This document shows positions 7,355-15,815 of a stretch of DNA of 20,051 nt, in pieces. The notes beneath the pieces are model-generated. The model searched no databases. It was not told the DNA's origin and saw only the letters and a list, made by a program, of their open reading frames with translations. Both the position numbers and the translations under genes were made by a program. The number at the start of each line of letters is the position of its first letter. The stretch's first letter is position 1. The stretch is from assembly GCA_024695285.1 (NCBI GenBank), contig JAILIM010000028.1, positions 1 to 20,051 on the forward strand, read 5' to 3'. The stretch comes from Bacteroidales bacterium (lineage in GTDB: Bacteria; Bacteroidota; Bacteroidia; Bacteroidales; UBA932).

Positions 7355-9217
7355 ATGAAACGATTATTTATAATTCTTTCTCTGGCGTTTGCATGCGCAT
7401 CATGTACCAATATGGACCTTTCTCCCGCAGACAAGGCGGCTTCAGGCAACTGGTTCCACAATGCCGAGCAGTTTGAAATGAACCTGAATGCGCTGCTCCA
7501 CCAGATGTACTGGCCAATGGAGCGCAATGAGTGGGGGGACAGCGAGCAGATAGAACTGGACCTGCTCACCGACGACGGCACAAACCGCAGTTCGCTGAGC
7601 CGTTTCCTGACGGACGGCGTGGACGGCTCTTTCCCGCTGTCTGCACAGATGTGGAATATCTCCTACAAGGGGATAAACCGCTGCAACAAGATACTGAAGA
7701 TGCTCCCGGAGGCCAAGGATGCCATGCCTGTGGAGAAATACAATATGATAGAAGGCTGCGCGCGTTTTTACCGGGCATGCTTTTATGGCCGAATCATCGC
7801 CCACTTCGGCGATCCGGTGCTCATACCTGAAGAGATGGATTTCGACCGCGGAGAAGACCGCGAGTCGGCCTATTCCCTCGGGCGCTCCGACCGCTGGGCG
7901 GCCACAGACTGGGTAATAGATGAATTCGAGGCGGCAGCTGCGCTGCTTCCGGACCGTTACTCCAACACTGAAGTGGCCCGTGCCACCAAATGGGCCGCAT
8001 ATGGAATGGAAGCCCGCTTTGCCCTTTACTGCGCATCCATCCGCAAGTGGGATACATTCGGCCTGGCTGATTCCGCTGAGGCTGAGCGCCTGTTCGGCAT
8101 TGCCGCGAAAGCTGCCGACAGGGTGATCCAGGACGGTCATTTCACGCTGCACGAAGACTTTGGCAAGTTGTTCAGGATGAGCACCAAAAACTCACCTGAA
8201 GGCATTTTCATACTTCCGCGTTCCAAGAGTCTCTCGGCGGAAAACAAGTACGAATACTTGTACAAAGGTGCAACCACTGCCAAACTTTCACGTCTGTCCG
8301 GGGCTGCTACCTGCTGCACCTGCTGCCCGTCATGGGACCTTCTGTGTGCATTCTATGACGACCAGGGCAAACCCATAGACAAGTCTGTGGTATATGATCC
8401 CCACAAGCCGTTCGAGCACCGTGATCCGCGTCTGTGCTACACGATTGTGGAGCACGGCACCGAGCATCTGGGCGTCATATACGATCCCCATTTCGACCTG
8501 TCGGAGGTATGGTCTTCACGTGAGGGCAAGATGGTTCCCAACAACGATTCCCGCACATATCGTATTTCCGGCACCGGCAACCAGTACGCTTCCTACAACG
8601 GCCTGGTGCTGAAAAAGCACGTGGATAATGACTGGCTGAGCCCGTTCGAAGCGGAGAACGACAAGATAATCCTCCGCTATGCAGACGTCCTGGAAATTTA
8701 TGCCGAGGCCAGAATCGAGCTGAACCAGATTGACCAGACGGTGCTGGATGCCATGAACCAGGTTCGCGCGCGTGCCTATAAAGCTCCTTGGCAGGGGAAC
8801 GGGTATCCCAAGATTTCCGATACGGACCAGGCCGCCCTGCGCAAGGTGCTGCGTGCCGAACGACGTATGGAATTTGCCTGGGAGAACAGACGCCTGTACG
8901 ACATCTGGCGTTGGAGGATAGCCGAAAAAGTGCTGAATTTCGCCAATTACGGAATACCGGCCAAGAATGAGAAGAACCAGCGCCGCTACATCGACGACGG
9001 CATGTGGTTCCACGGAGCAGTCCCGCAGATTGACGACGACGACTGCGCGCACTTCGCAGACCCCGTGGCCTCCGGAGCGGACGGCTTCTTCACCAGCGGC
9101 ACCTATGCCGTAAAACTCTCACAACGTAAGTTCGTGGCTCCCAAAAGCTATCTCTGGCCTATCCCTACCACTACCACCAACGTGATGAAAAACATCCGGA
9201 ACAATGAGGGCTATTAA
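7355..9217 (+). CDS. SusD/RagB-family surface lipoprotein
   Basis: A 620-residue lipoprotein expected to cap the SusC barrel and bind the glycan before import. The signal peptide ends in ASC (Cys17). The SusD pattern is clear: an N-terminal helical region with WNISYKGINRCNKIL and YNMIEGCARFYRACFYG, and C-terminal signatures ILRYADVLEIYAEARIELN and VLRAERRMEFAWENRRLYDIWRW. An unusual cysteine cluster, CCTCC (residues 320-324), lies just before the PSWDLLCAFYDDQGKP loop, where SusD proteins usually have few cysteines. It follows SusC by 5 nt; a purine-rich AGGA lies just before the ATG. Its last 14 nt overlap the earliest possible start of the EEP gene. Ligand specificity is not predictable. 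Confidence 0.95.
   Translation: MKRLFIILSLAFACASCTNMDLSPADKAASGNWFHNAEQFEMNLNALLHQMYWPMERNEWGDSEQIELDLLTDDGTNRSSLSRFLTDGVDGSFPLSAQMWNISYKGINRCNKILKMLPEAKDAMPVEKYNMIEGCARFYRACFYGRIIAHFGDPVLIPEEMDFDRGEDRESAYSLGRSDRWAATDWVIDEFEAAAALLPDRYSNTEVARATKWAAYGMEARFALYCASIRKWDTFGLADSAEAERLFGIAAKAADRVIQDGHFTLHEDFGKLFRMSTKNSPEGIFILPRSKSLSAENKYEYLYKGATTAKLSRLSGAATCCTCCPSWDLLCAFYDDQGKPIDKSVVYDPHKPFEHRDPRLCYTIVEHGTEHLGVIYDPHFDLSEVWSSREGKMVPNNDSRTYRISGTGNQYASYNGLVLKKHVDNDWLSPFEAENDKIILRYADVLEIYAEARIELNQIDQTVLDAMNQVRARAYKAPWQGNGYPKISDTDQAALRKVLRAERRMEFAWENRRLYDIWRWRIAEKVLNFANYGIPAKNEKNQRRYIDDGMWFHGAVPQIDDDDCAHFADPVASGADGFFTSGTYAVKLSQRKFVAPKSYLWPIPTTTTNVMKNIRNNEGY
8309..8326 (+). repeat. Tandem 9-bp duplication creating the CCTCC motif in SusD
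   Basis: The nonamer ACCTGCTGC occurs twice in direct succession (8309-8317 and 8318-8326), encoding TCC-TCC. It is in frame, so the protein is not disrupted. A recent 9-bp slippage duplication would explain the unusual four-cysteine cluster. Confidence 0.7.
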
Positions 9218-10103
9218 TCTGATGTCAAGGCTTTTGTGCCTCTTCCTCCCGGCTCTTCTGCTATCCTGCTGCGAGCAGGGGAAAGATGAGCCCGGCTCCC
9301 CGTCGGAAGGAAAAGCCGCGCAGATAACTGTCATGTCGTTCAATGTCCGCAGCTCCACCATCGCGGCCGATACCGGCGACAGGCACTGGGACAGGCGCAA
9401 GGCGGCTGTCCAGAAAATGGTGAAGGAAATCCGCCCCGATGTGATTGGTATGCAGGAAGCCACCAAGAACCAGCGGCAGGACCTGAAAAACCTTCTGGAT
9501 GGATATGAGCTGTTCGAGGTCCTCGGTACAGGCACATCCAAAGGCGGTAACACCGTCCTGATGTACAATACCTCTGCCCTGGAGGCTCTGCAGTGCAAGT
9601 CCTTTTTCCTGAGCGGCACTCCGGACAAGCCATCTGTGAACGGCTGGAACGAAGAGACCCAGTACAGGACCACGATCTGGGGGCAGTTCCGGCACCGGGA
9701 TTCAGGGAAAGAGTTCTTTGTGGCAGATACGCATATGCCTCTGGGCAGCGAAAGCAGGGACAATACGGCCCGCGCCAACGCCGCCACGCTGAACATCAGC
9801 CGGATGAAGGCTGCGGCAGGGGAGGATGCACCGCTGTTTATCGTCGGGGATATGAACACATCCCTTCCGGAAAAAGGGCTTGCACCCTACTACGAATGGT
9901 TGTCCAATGCCCGGGAAAAGGCTGTGAAGACAGACGCCACCCTGAGTTTCAACAACTACGGCGGCGGCTCCAACTCCAACCTGGACCATATTTTCTACAG
10001 GAATGTCATCGTGAGTGAATTCCGGACTGTGAGCGGCAAGAACTATGGCGTCACTTACATTTCGGACCATTATCCGGTTATCTGCCATGCGACTATTTTA
10101 TAA
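9204..10103 (+). CDS. Secreted EEP-family (endonuclease/exonuclease/phosphatase) lipoprotein
   Basis: A metal-dependent phosphodiesterase or phosphatase of the EEP fold, exported as a lipoprotein (LLLSC, Cys22 when counted from 9204). All hallmark residues are present: Asn47 (MSFNVR), Glu85 (GMQEA), His177 (DTHMPL), Asp216 and Asn218 (GDMN), Asp261-His262 (LDHI) and Asp288-His289 (SDHYP). About 300 residues is normal for a single-domain member. EEP enzymes hydrolyse phosphate esters in nucleic acids, phospholipids, inositol phosphates and some glycans. Membership of a sugar-uptake operon favours a phosphorylated glycan or glycolipid substrate, which is inference. The start could be 9204 (14-nt overlap with SusD) or the ATG at 9222, 4 nt after the SusD stop, which also gives a good signal peptide. 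A secreted nuclease remains possible. Confidence 0.88.
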   Translation: MRAINLMSRLLCLFLPALLLSCCEQGKDEPGSPSEGKAAQITVMSFNVRSSTIAADTGDRHWDRRKAAVQKMVKEIRPDVIGMQEATKNQRQDLKNLLDGYELFEVLGTGTSKGGNTVLMYNTSALEALQCKSFFLSGTPDKPSVNGWNEETQYRTTIWGQFRHRDSGKEFFVADTHMPLGSESRDNTARANAATLNISRMKAAAGEDAPLFIVGDMNTSLPEKGLAPYYEWLSNAREKAVKTDATLSFNNYGGGSNSNLDHIFYRNVIVSEFRTVSGKNYGVTYISDHYPVICHATIL

Positions 10104-13053
10104 ATTCATATCGCTATTCCTGTCGATGACAATGCTGCTGCCCGCCTATTCCTGGACGCAGGCGGGTCAAGTCAAGGAAGGTTTTACGCTTGCCAATGAC
10201 AAAGTCTCCGTCACCATAGGTCCGGACGGCTCGCTGATGTCGCTGCGAAATCAGCGCACCGGACAGGATTATGCTGGCGGAGCCCTTCTGTGGAGGCTCT
10301 ACTATGACGCTCCCCATCAGAAGGAAATCCAGATTACCGGCAGTGGCCAGACTCCGGTGATTTCCATGGAGGGCAAGGCGATAACCTTGACATACAATTC
10401 TTTGCAGGACAATGGCAGGGAATTGGATATCCGGATGATCCTCACCCTGACCCTGGAAGATGAAATGGTCCGCTTCGGCAGCACCCTTTGCAACAATGAG
10501 CCCCACACCGTGTTGAGGGAGTTCCATTACCCTCTGGTTCATGGGGCCCGGCTCCCGGAAGACCATAAACTGTACACTGCGGAGGCCGGCGGAATGCTCT
10601 TCGACAATCCCTTGGAAACCATCAACCAGGTTCAGGCCTCTCCCTACAAGCGTCCCGAGCAGATTTTTCGTCAGCGGGACGTGAAATACGGCGCCAAGGT
10701 GTTCATGAACTGCTTCGGCCTGTTCGGCAAGGACCAGGGGCTTTATTTCGGCTCGCATGATGAGACCTTCCAGGACACCTGGCATGGATTGCGCGTATAC
10801 AGGGATGTAGATGGCAGGTACAATCAGCTGGAATTCGGTTTTTACAAGTACCCCCACTGCTTTGCCGGGGAGCGCTGGACCTGCAATGCAAACATCATTG
10901 CTCCGTATTCCGGCAGCTGGCACGTGGCTTCCGGCATATACCGCCGCTGGGTGGACACATGGTGGGACCACAGGGCAACGCCCGGCTGGGTGCGTGAGAT
11001 GAAAAGCTGGCAGCGGGTCATTTTCAAACACCAATATGGAGAATACCTGTTCAGGTATCCCGATATGAACTGCGTGGTGGACCAGGCCGGACAAAGCGTC
11101 GGCTGCAACGCCCTCTTCCTTTTTGGATGGTGGGCGGAAGGTATGGACCACGGCAATCCGGACTATACTCCGGATGACACCCAGGGCGGAGACGATGCCC
11201 TTAAGGCGGAAATCGCTAAGTATCAGGCAAATGGAAACCATCTGCTGCTCTACTTCAACGGCAAGCTCATCGACCGGGAGAGCCGTTTCTACAGGAGCGG
11301 GAATGGCCCCCGGGTCAGCCGGCACGACAATACCGGATCAGAAATCCTGGAGCGCTACAAATTCACCGGGCAGGGCACATGGCTGGGCGAGTATGACCAG
11401 CGGACCTTTGCCGTCGCCACCATGATGGATCCGGAATGGAATCAGGTCCTCTGCCGCCTGCAGGACCGCGCCTACTCACTTGGCGCCCACAGCGTCTTCT
11501 TCGACCAGCTGGGGTATACGGAGAGCGAGAGCACCAACTGGGACAACTCCCGCGAGTATCCGGTTCCCGACGTTTTCGGCATCCGCAGGCGTGCCCGGTG
11601 CCTTAAAATGCTGCGCGACCGCTATGCCCTGAAAGCACCCGACTTTGCGCTGGGCGCAGAGGGGAGCGTGGATGTCCTGGCTCAGTACTGCGACTATACC
11701 CATGGTTATCCAGCCAATGACAGTCCGGTGCGCTGGATGCAGTTCTTCCGCTACACTTTCCCTGAACTGATCTTTACGGACAGGGGACTTCGCGACGACT
11801 GTGATGTTCCCCGCCATGTGAACAACACGGTCCTGGACGGCCAGCGCAACGACATCGAGATTTTCCGGTGCCGTGGCATTATCTCCGACGCTCCTGTGTA
11901 CCAGAAGTATCTCGGGCAGGTGAATGCCATCAAGGAGAAGTACAAGGATTGCCTGCTTCTGGGTCGGTATAACGATGTTTTGGGCTTCACCTGCTCTTCC
12001 GACAAGCTGGATGCCCGTTCCTTCGTGAGCGAAGGCGGCTGCCGTATGGCGGTGGTGGTGGCCAACCAGAGCAGCGCCGGTGTGCAGAGAGCAAGGATTT
12101 CAGTTCCCGGATACAGGTTCTTGGAAGCGTCTGCCACAGGAAGCGGCACAGTATCCCGCAAGGGTGACAAAGTGAAACTTGGACAATATGATATGGCGGT
12201 TCTTGTGTTTGAGAAGACCGACGTCAGGATCGGGACCTACAACCTTAGGCGGGCCAAACTGGACAGAAACTCGGAGACCAACAACTGGGAAGCCCGTCTT
12301 CCTCGTCTCGTGGAATCGTTCCGGCTCTGTAACATGGATATCTGCGGTGTGGAGGAAGTGGACCTGGAGCAGCAGGAGAGTCTCCCAAAACTTCTGGCCG
12401 AAAGTGGGCTGGATTACGACACTTACTTCTTCAGTCCATATAGCCAGGACGGCAAAGGGACGAAAGCACACGGGATTTTCTGGAAGAAAGACCGATTCCA
12501 GGCGGATGATCCCCACTTTTTCTGGGTCTCCGATCCTCCGGATAAGATGCAGGTGAACGACCACGGCAACGGGGCGGTACAGGGCAACTTCTACCGCGGA
12601 GGCTTCTGCATGACCTTCACCGATCTCCGCAACAATGGGGCAAAGTACTTCGTGATTGTCACCCACGCGCCGCTCGGAATCGAAGAACACGCGAAAAATG
12701 CACACGTGTATGCCGATATTGAGAAACGCTTCAATCCTGAGCGCTACCCATCTTTCTTCATCGGCGACCTGAACGCACGGGAAACCGATCCGGCTTCGCA
12801 GTTCTACCGCAGTTACTGGACGGATTCGTACCACTTTTTCGACGCCGATTCCCTCCGTCGGGAAGGCCCCGCAGGCACGTTCAACGGCTGGAAACCGGAC
12901 GTAATAAAGGGGCCGGGCAGGCGTATCGACTATGTCTATTTCCGCGGCCGGGGAATAAAGCCCCAGCGCTATGTATGTGACTCCCGCCGTTTTGGCGGAT
13001 TCCTTGCATCCGACCACTATCCCATTTACGTTGATTTTAGGATAACTAACTAA
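10087..13053 (+). CDS. Exported fusion: DUF6259-like glycosidase-type region plus C-terminal EEP phosphodiesterase domain
   Basis: A 988-residue protein. The chosen ATG (10087) opens a signal peptide (MRLFYKFISLFLSMTMLLPAYS); an earlier ATG at 10045 would place 14 non-signal residues before it. Residues about 30-280 look like a beta-sandwich and about 300-640 like a TIM-barrel, in the manner of DUF6259/alpha-galactosidase-like glycoside hydrolases. Candidate catalytic acids are Asp473 (VFFDQLGY) and Glu525 (LGAEGS); I cannot prove their role. A beta domain (about 645-711) follows. From residue 712 (nt 12220) a full EEP domain begins with all key residues: Asn719 (TYNLR), Glu757 (GVEEV), His860 (VTHAPL), Asp894 and Asn896 (GDLN), Asp948 (RIDYV), Asp976-His977 (SDHYP). 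It overlaps the preceding EEP gene by 17 nt. The fusion suggests cleavage of a glycosidic and a phosphoester bond in one substrate. DUF6259 naming is from memory. Confidence 0.82.
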   Translation: MRLFYKFISLFLSMTMLLPAYSWTQAGQVKEGFTLANDKVSVTIGPDGSLMSLRNQRTGQDYAGGALLWRLYYDAPHQKEIQITGSGQTPVISMEGKAITLTYNSLQDNGRELDIRMILTLTLEDEMVRFGSTLCNNEPHTVLREFHYPLVHGARLPEDHKLYTAEAGGMLFDNPLETINQVQASPYKRPEQIFRQRDVKYGAKVFMNCFGLFGKDQGLYFGSHDETFQDTWHGLRVYRDVDGRYNQLEFGFYKYPHCFAGERWTCNANIIAPYSGSWHVASGIYRRWVDTWWDHRATPGWVREMKSWQRVIFKHQYGEYLFRYPDMNCVVDQAGQSVGCNALFLFGWWAEGMDHGNPDYTPDDTQGGDDALKAEIAKYQANGNHLLLYFNGKLIDRESRFYRSGNGPRVSRHDNTGSEILERYKFTGQGTWLGEYDQRTFAVATMMDPEWNQVLCRLQDRAYSLGAHSVFFDQLGYTESESTNWDNSREYPVPDVFGIRRRARCLKMLRDRYALKAPDFALGAEGSVDVLAQYCDYTHGYPANDSPVRWMQFFRYTFPELIFTDRGLRDDCDVPRHVNNTVLDGQRNDIEIFRCRGIISDAPVYQKYLGQVNAIKEKYKDCLLLGRYNDVLGFTCSSDKLDARSFVSEGGCRMAVVVANQSSAGVQRARISVPGYRFLEASATGSGTVSRKGDKVKLGQYDMAVLVFEKTDVRIGTYNLRRAKLDRNSETNNWEARLPRLVESFRLCNMDICGVEEVDLEQQESLPKLLAESGLDYDTYFFSPYSQDGKGTKAHGIFWKKDRFQADDPHFFWVSDPPDKMQVNDHGNGAVQGNFYRGGFCMTFTDLRNNGAKYFVIVTHAPLGIEEHAKNAHVYADIEKRFNPERYPSFFIGDLNARETDPASQFYRSYWTDSYHFFDADSLRREGPAGTFNGWKPDVIKGPGRRIDYVYFRGRGIKPQRYVCDSRRFGGFLASDHYPIYVDFRITN

Positions 13054-13063
13054 CAATCTTGGC

Positions 13064-14359
13064 ATGAAAAACAAATGGTACAAATGGGAGGTCCTCCTGC
13101 TGCTTTGGGTAGCATATCTCCTCAATCAGGGCGACCGCCAGGTTTTCAACTCCGTGCTGCCCCTGATCCGTGACAGCCTGGGGCTCACCGATTCGTCCGT
13201 GAGCCTGATAGCAGTCTTTTTCAACCTGTTCTATGCCGTCATGGTGCCGCTGGGCGGCTGGGTGGGCGACCGTTTCAGCCGCAAATGGGTGTGCACCCTG
13301 AGCATTCTGTTCTGGAGTCTGGCCACTATGCTGACGGGCCTTGCTAATGGAGTGTTCCTGCTCATCCTCACCCGTTCGGTAGCCACCGGCGGCGGCGAAG
13401 CCTTCTTCGGACCTGCCAATTATTCGCTGCTGGGCCAGTACCATTCGGACACCCGGGCCCGGGCCATGTCCATCCATCAGACTTCCTACTACGTGGGCGT
13501 CATACTGGCCGGATGGCTTGCCGGTTATATCGGAGACCATCTGGGCTGGAAGTACGCTTTCTACATCTTCGGCGGCGCCGGTGTGCTCTGGGCCCTGGTC
13601 ATGGCCCTGCGCCTGAAGGACAGTCCGGCTGAAGGCAAAGCAGAAGTGCCTTCAGGCGGCATTGGCCCTTACGAACTGACGGCTGAAGGTGCTTCTGCGA
13701 AGCCGAAGCTGAAGAAGATCAGCATCCTGGACGGATTCCGGACGGTGTTCACCACCCCGACGGCACTGATGGTCACGATTGGCTTCTGCGGGTTCATCTT
13801 CGTGATCACCGGATATATGACCTGGGTCCCGACCTTCCTTCAGGAGAACTTCGGGCAGACGGGCGCGCAGGCCGGGCTCCACTCGATGCTGTGGACCTAT
13901 GTGGCCGCATTTGCCGGCGTGCTCCTGGCAGGCACGCTCAGTGACAAGTGGGCAGCCAAGGACCCGAAGAAGCGTATGGTCATCCAAGGAGTGGGCCTCA
14001 TCCTGGGGGCGGCCTTCCTGCCGTTTATGGGTACGGCGCGTAACATCTGGCTGCTCTACCTGTGCTTTGCCGGATGGGGCTTTTTCCGGGCCTTCTTCGA
14101 CGCCAACATATATGCCGTGCTGTATGACGTCACGCCTGAATATCTGCACGCCAGCTGCTCCAGCGCGATGATCATGACCGGTTTTGCCGTGGGCGCCACG
14201 GCTCCTTACGTGCTGGCGCTGATAAAGGAATCTACAGGAAGCCTCAACGCTACATTCCCGATCCTAGGCGCCATCTGGCTGGTCTGCGGTCTGGCATGCC
14301 TGTGGGTAAGCATCAAACACTACAACAAAGACAAAAAGAAACTATATGAAACGCACTGA
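13064..14359 (+). CDS. MFS-family sugar transporter
   Basis: A 431-residue inner-membrane permease with about a dozen hydrophobic segments, typical in length for the major facilitator superfamily. Motif A-type loops are visible in both halves: GGWVGDRFSRKW after TM2 and GTLSDKWAAKDPKKR in the second half. TM1 carries a GDRQVFNSVLPLI sequence, like that in anion:cation symporter and spinster-like relatives. It probably moves the released sugar (or sugar acid) from periplasm to cytoplasm, since the next genes encode sugar isomerase and kinase enzymes. It follows the fusion enzyme by 10 nt and overlaps the isomerase gene by 14 nt. A central loop of about 40 residues separates the two six-helix halves, as usual. 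Substrate is not determined. Confidence 0.9.
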   Translation: MKNKWYKWEVLLLLWVAYLLNQGDRQVFNSVLPLIRDSLGLTDSSVSLIAVFFNLFYAVMVPLGGWVGDRFSRKWVCTLSILFWSLATMLTGLANGVFLLILTRSVATGGGEAFFGPANYSLLGQYHSDTRARAMSIHQTSYYVGVILAGWLAGYIGDHLGWKYAFYIFGGAGVLWALVMALRLKDSPAEGKAEVPSGGIGPYELTAEGASAKPKLKKISILDGFRTVFTTPTALMVTIGFCGFIFVITGYMTWVPTFLQENFGQTGAQAGLHSMLWTYVAAFAGVLLAGTLSDKWAAKDPKKRMVIQGVGLILGAAFLPFMGTARNIWLLYLCFAGWGFFRAFFDANIYAVLYDVTPEYLHASCSSAMIMTGFAVGATAPYVLALIKESTGSLNATFPILGAIWLVCGLACLWVSIKHYNKDKKKLYETH

Positions 14360-15809
14360 CAAACTACGCAGGCCGCGTGCCGGCCTGTTGCTGATAGCAT
14401 CACCCCGCTTCAAGAACCTCAGCGGTCCCAGGCGTGGGACATATGGAGAGCGGAAAGATGCGGCCGTGAAGGAAATAAAGGCCACAATGGACTTTATGGA
14501 CCTGGTGGATCCCGGCATAGTGTATGAACGTGAAGACGCCGAAAAGGCCATCGACCTGTTCTTTGCGCAGAAAGTGGACTTCATCTACGCCGAATTCCTT
14601 TCCTGGAGCGAGGATTTCGCCTGGATCCGCTTCCTTCGCGACTGTCCGGAGATTCCGATTCTCTTCTGCAATGTCGCCAAGCCCCGGATGACTTTCGAGA
14701 CCACCCTGGACGAGGATGATTTCGTGGATTACCTATGCGCGGGAACTCTCGTGGGCTCGCTGGAAGGCTCGGGCGACGTTGTCAGGACCGGCCGCAAGAA
14801 TGTCAAGACCATAATGGGAACGCGCGAAGAGATTACCGCCAGGCTCAAGGTCTTTGCGGAAGCCGCACGCGTACGCTCAATCCTGAGGCAGTCTAACGTG
14901 GGCCTCATGGCCAATATGAACGAGGCGATGTGGAGCACCTACATCGACAACTACGACCTCTTCACTAAGATCGGTCCGGAAATCCATTACCTTCCGTACT
15001 CCGACTATGGCGCTGAGATTGAGAATCTTGCGGATGAGGAAGTCAAGGCGTATGCCGATGAGCTCGCCTCCAGGTACAAGATGATGGACGACGTGGAATA
15101 CGACAAGTTCATCGGCTGCGTCAGGGCAACGCTCGGCATAAAGAAGCTGGCCGAAAAGAACGACGTGGACTGCTATGTCTATAACGACATCGACCAGGCC
15201 ACCTTCCGCACCGCAGGCTGCCGCGCTGGATTCTATCCGCAGTGGTTCAACGAAAACGTGAGTGTGCTGGTGCCGGAGGCCGATATCGGCGCGGGACTTA
15301 TCACCTATATCCTGAAGCTCCTGAGCGGCAGGCACGTCAACTTCATAGAACCGTTCCACATCGAGGACGACTTCGGCACCTTTGCCGGAGGCCACGCCGG
15401 TCCTAACGACCATAATGACCCGGCCTGGCAGGACAATGTGATTATTTCCCGCGACGTACGCTTTGCAAAAACCTCCTGGAAGTATGCAGGAGCCCCGTTT
15501 GCCTGGTATCGTTTCTCTCCCGGAATGAAGACGGTAGCCGGCCTCTACGAACAGGACGGCAAATACAAGCTCATCGCCTTCATGGCCGAGAGCCTCTCTG
15601 AAAAGGACACCCCCCAGAGTGCGAAGAAGCACCTGCTGGCAACCTACAGCCACACGATCTTCCGTCCCGTCGTTCCCGCAAAGGAGCTTTGGGAGAAGGT
15701 CTTGAATATCGGTGCCACCCAGCACTACGCAATCGTGGACGGAGACTGGCGCCCGCAGCTGGAAGCCTTTGCCGAAATGATGGGATTTGAATTTTATAAT
15801 ATCAAGTAG
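14346..15809 (+). CDS. AraA/FucI-superfamily sugar isomerase, closest in layout to L-arabinose isomerase
   Basis: A 487-residue cytoplasmic enzyme expected to interconvert an aldose and a ketose using a divalent metal. Length and layout fit the arabinose isomerase group. Potential metal and catalytic residues fall at nearly the positions known for E. coli AraA (Glu306, Glu333, His350, His450): here Glu311 (VPEADIG), Glu335 (FIEPFH; Glu340 is an alternative), His350 (GGHAGP) and His460 (GATQHYAIVDGD). The flanking sequence differs from true AraA (no EDYTYH motif), so another sugar is likely. It has no signal peptide. It overlaps the MFS gene by 14 nt and ends 6 nt before the PMI-like gene, so transport and isomerisation are likely coupled in expression. 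Confidence 0.83.
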   Translation: MKRTDKLRRPRAGLLLIASPRFKNLSGPRRGTYGERKDAAVKEIKATMDFMDLVDPGIVYEREDAEKAIDLFFAQKVDFIYAEFLSWSEDFAWIRFLRDCPEIPILFCNVAKPRMTFETTLDEDDFVDYLCAGTLVGSLEGSGDVVRTGRKNVKTIMGTREEITARLKVFAEAARVRSILRQSNVGLMANMNEAMWSTYIDNYDLFTKIGPEIHYLPYSDYGAEIENLADEEVKAYADELASRYKMMDDVEYDKFIGCVRATLGIKKLAEKNDVDCYVYNDIDQATFRTAGCRAGFYPQWFNENVSVLVPEADIGAGLITYILKLLSGRHVNFIEPFHIEDDFGTFAGGHAGPNDHNDPAWQDNVIISRDVRFAKTSWKYAGAPFAWYRFSPGMKTVAGLYEQDGKYKLIAFMAESLSEKDTPQSAKKHLLATYSHTIFRPVVPAKELWEKVLNIGATQHYAIVDGDWRPQLEAFAEMMGFEFYNIK

Positions 15810-15815
15810 CACGTT

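Noticed and set aside
10045..10086. Earlier ATG (10045) for the fusion enzyme
   Set aside because: It would put 14 residues before the signal peptide beginning at 10087, and overlap the upstream EEP catalytic C-terminus further.
10114..11325. A 403-codon open frame on the minus strand inside the fusion enzyme gene
   Set aside because: It mirrors codon structure of the plus-strand gene, shows no family motif and has no promoter or start context.
12100..13125. A 341-codon minus-strand open frame spanning the EEP domain of the fusion enzyme
   Set aside because: The plus strand has all EEP catalytic motifs in this stretch; the antisense product has no identifiable features.
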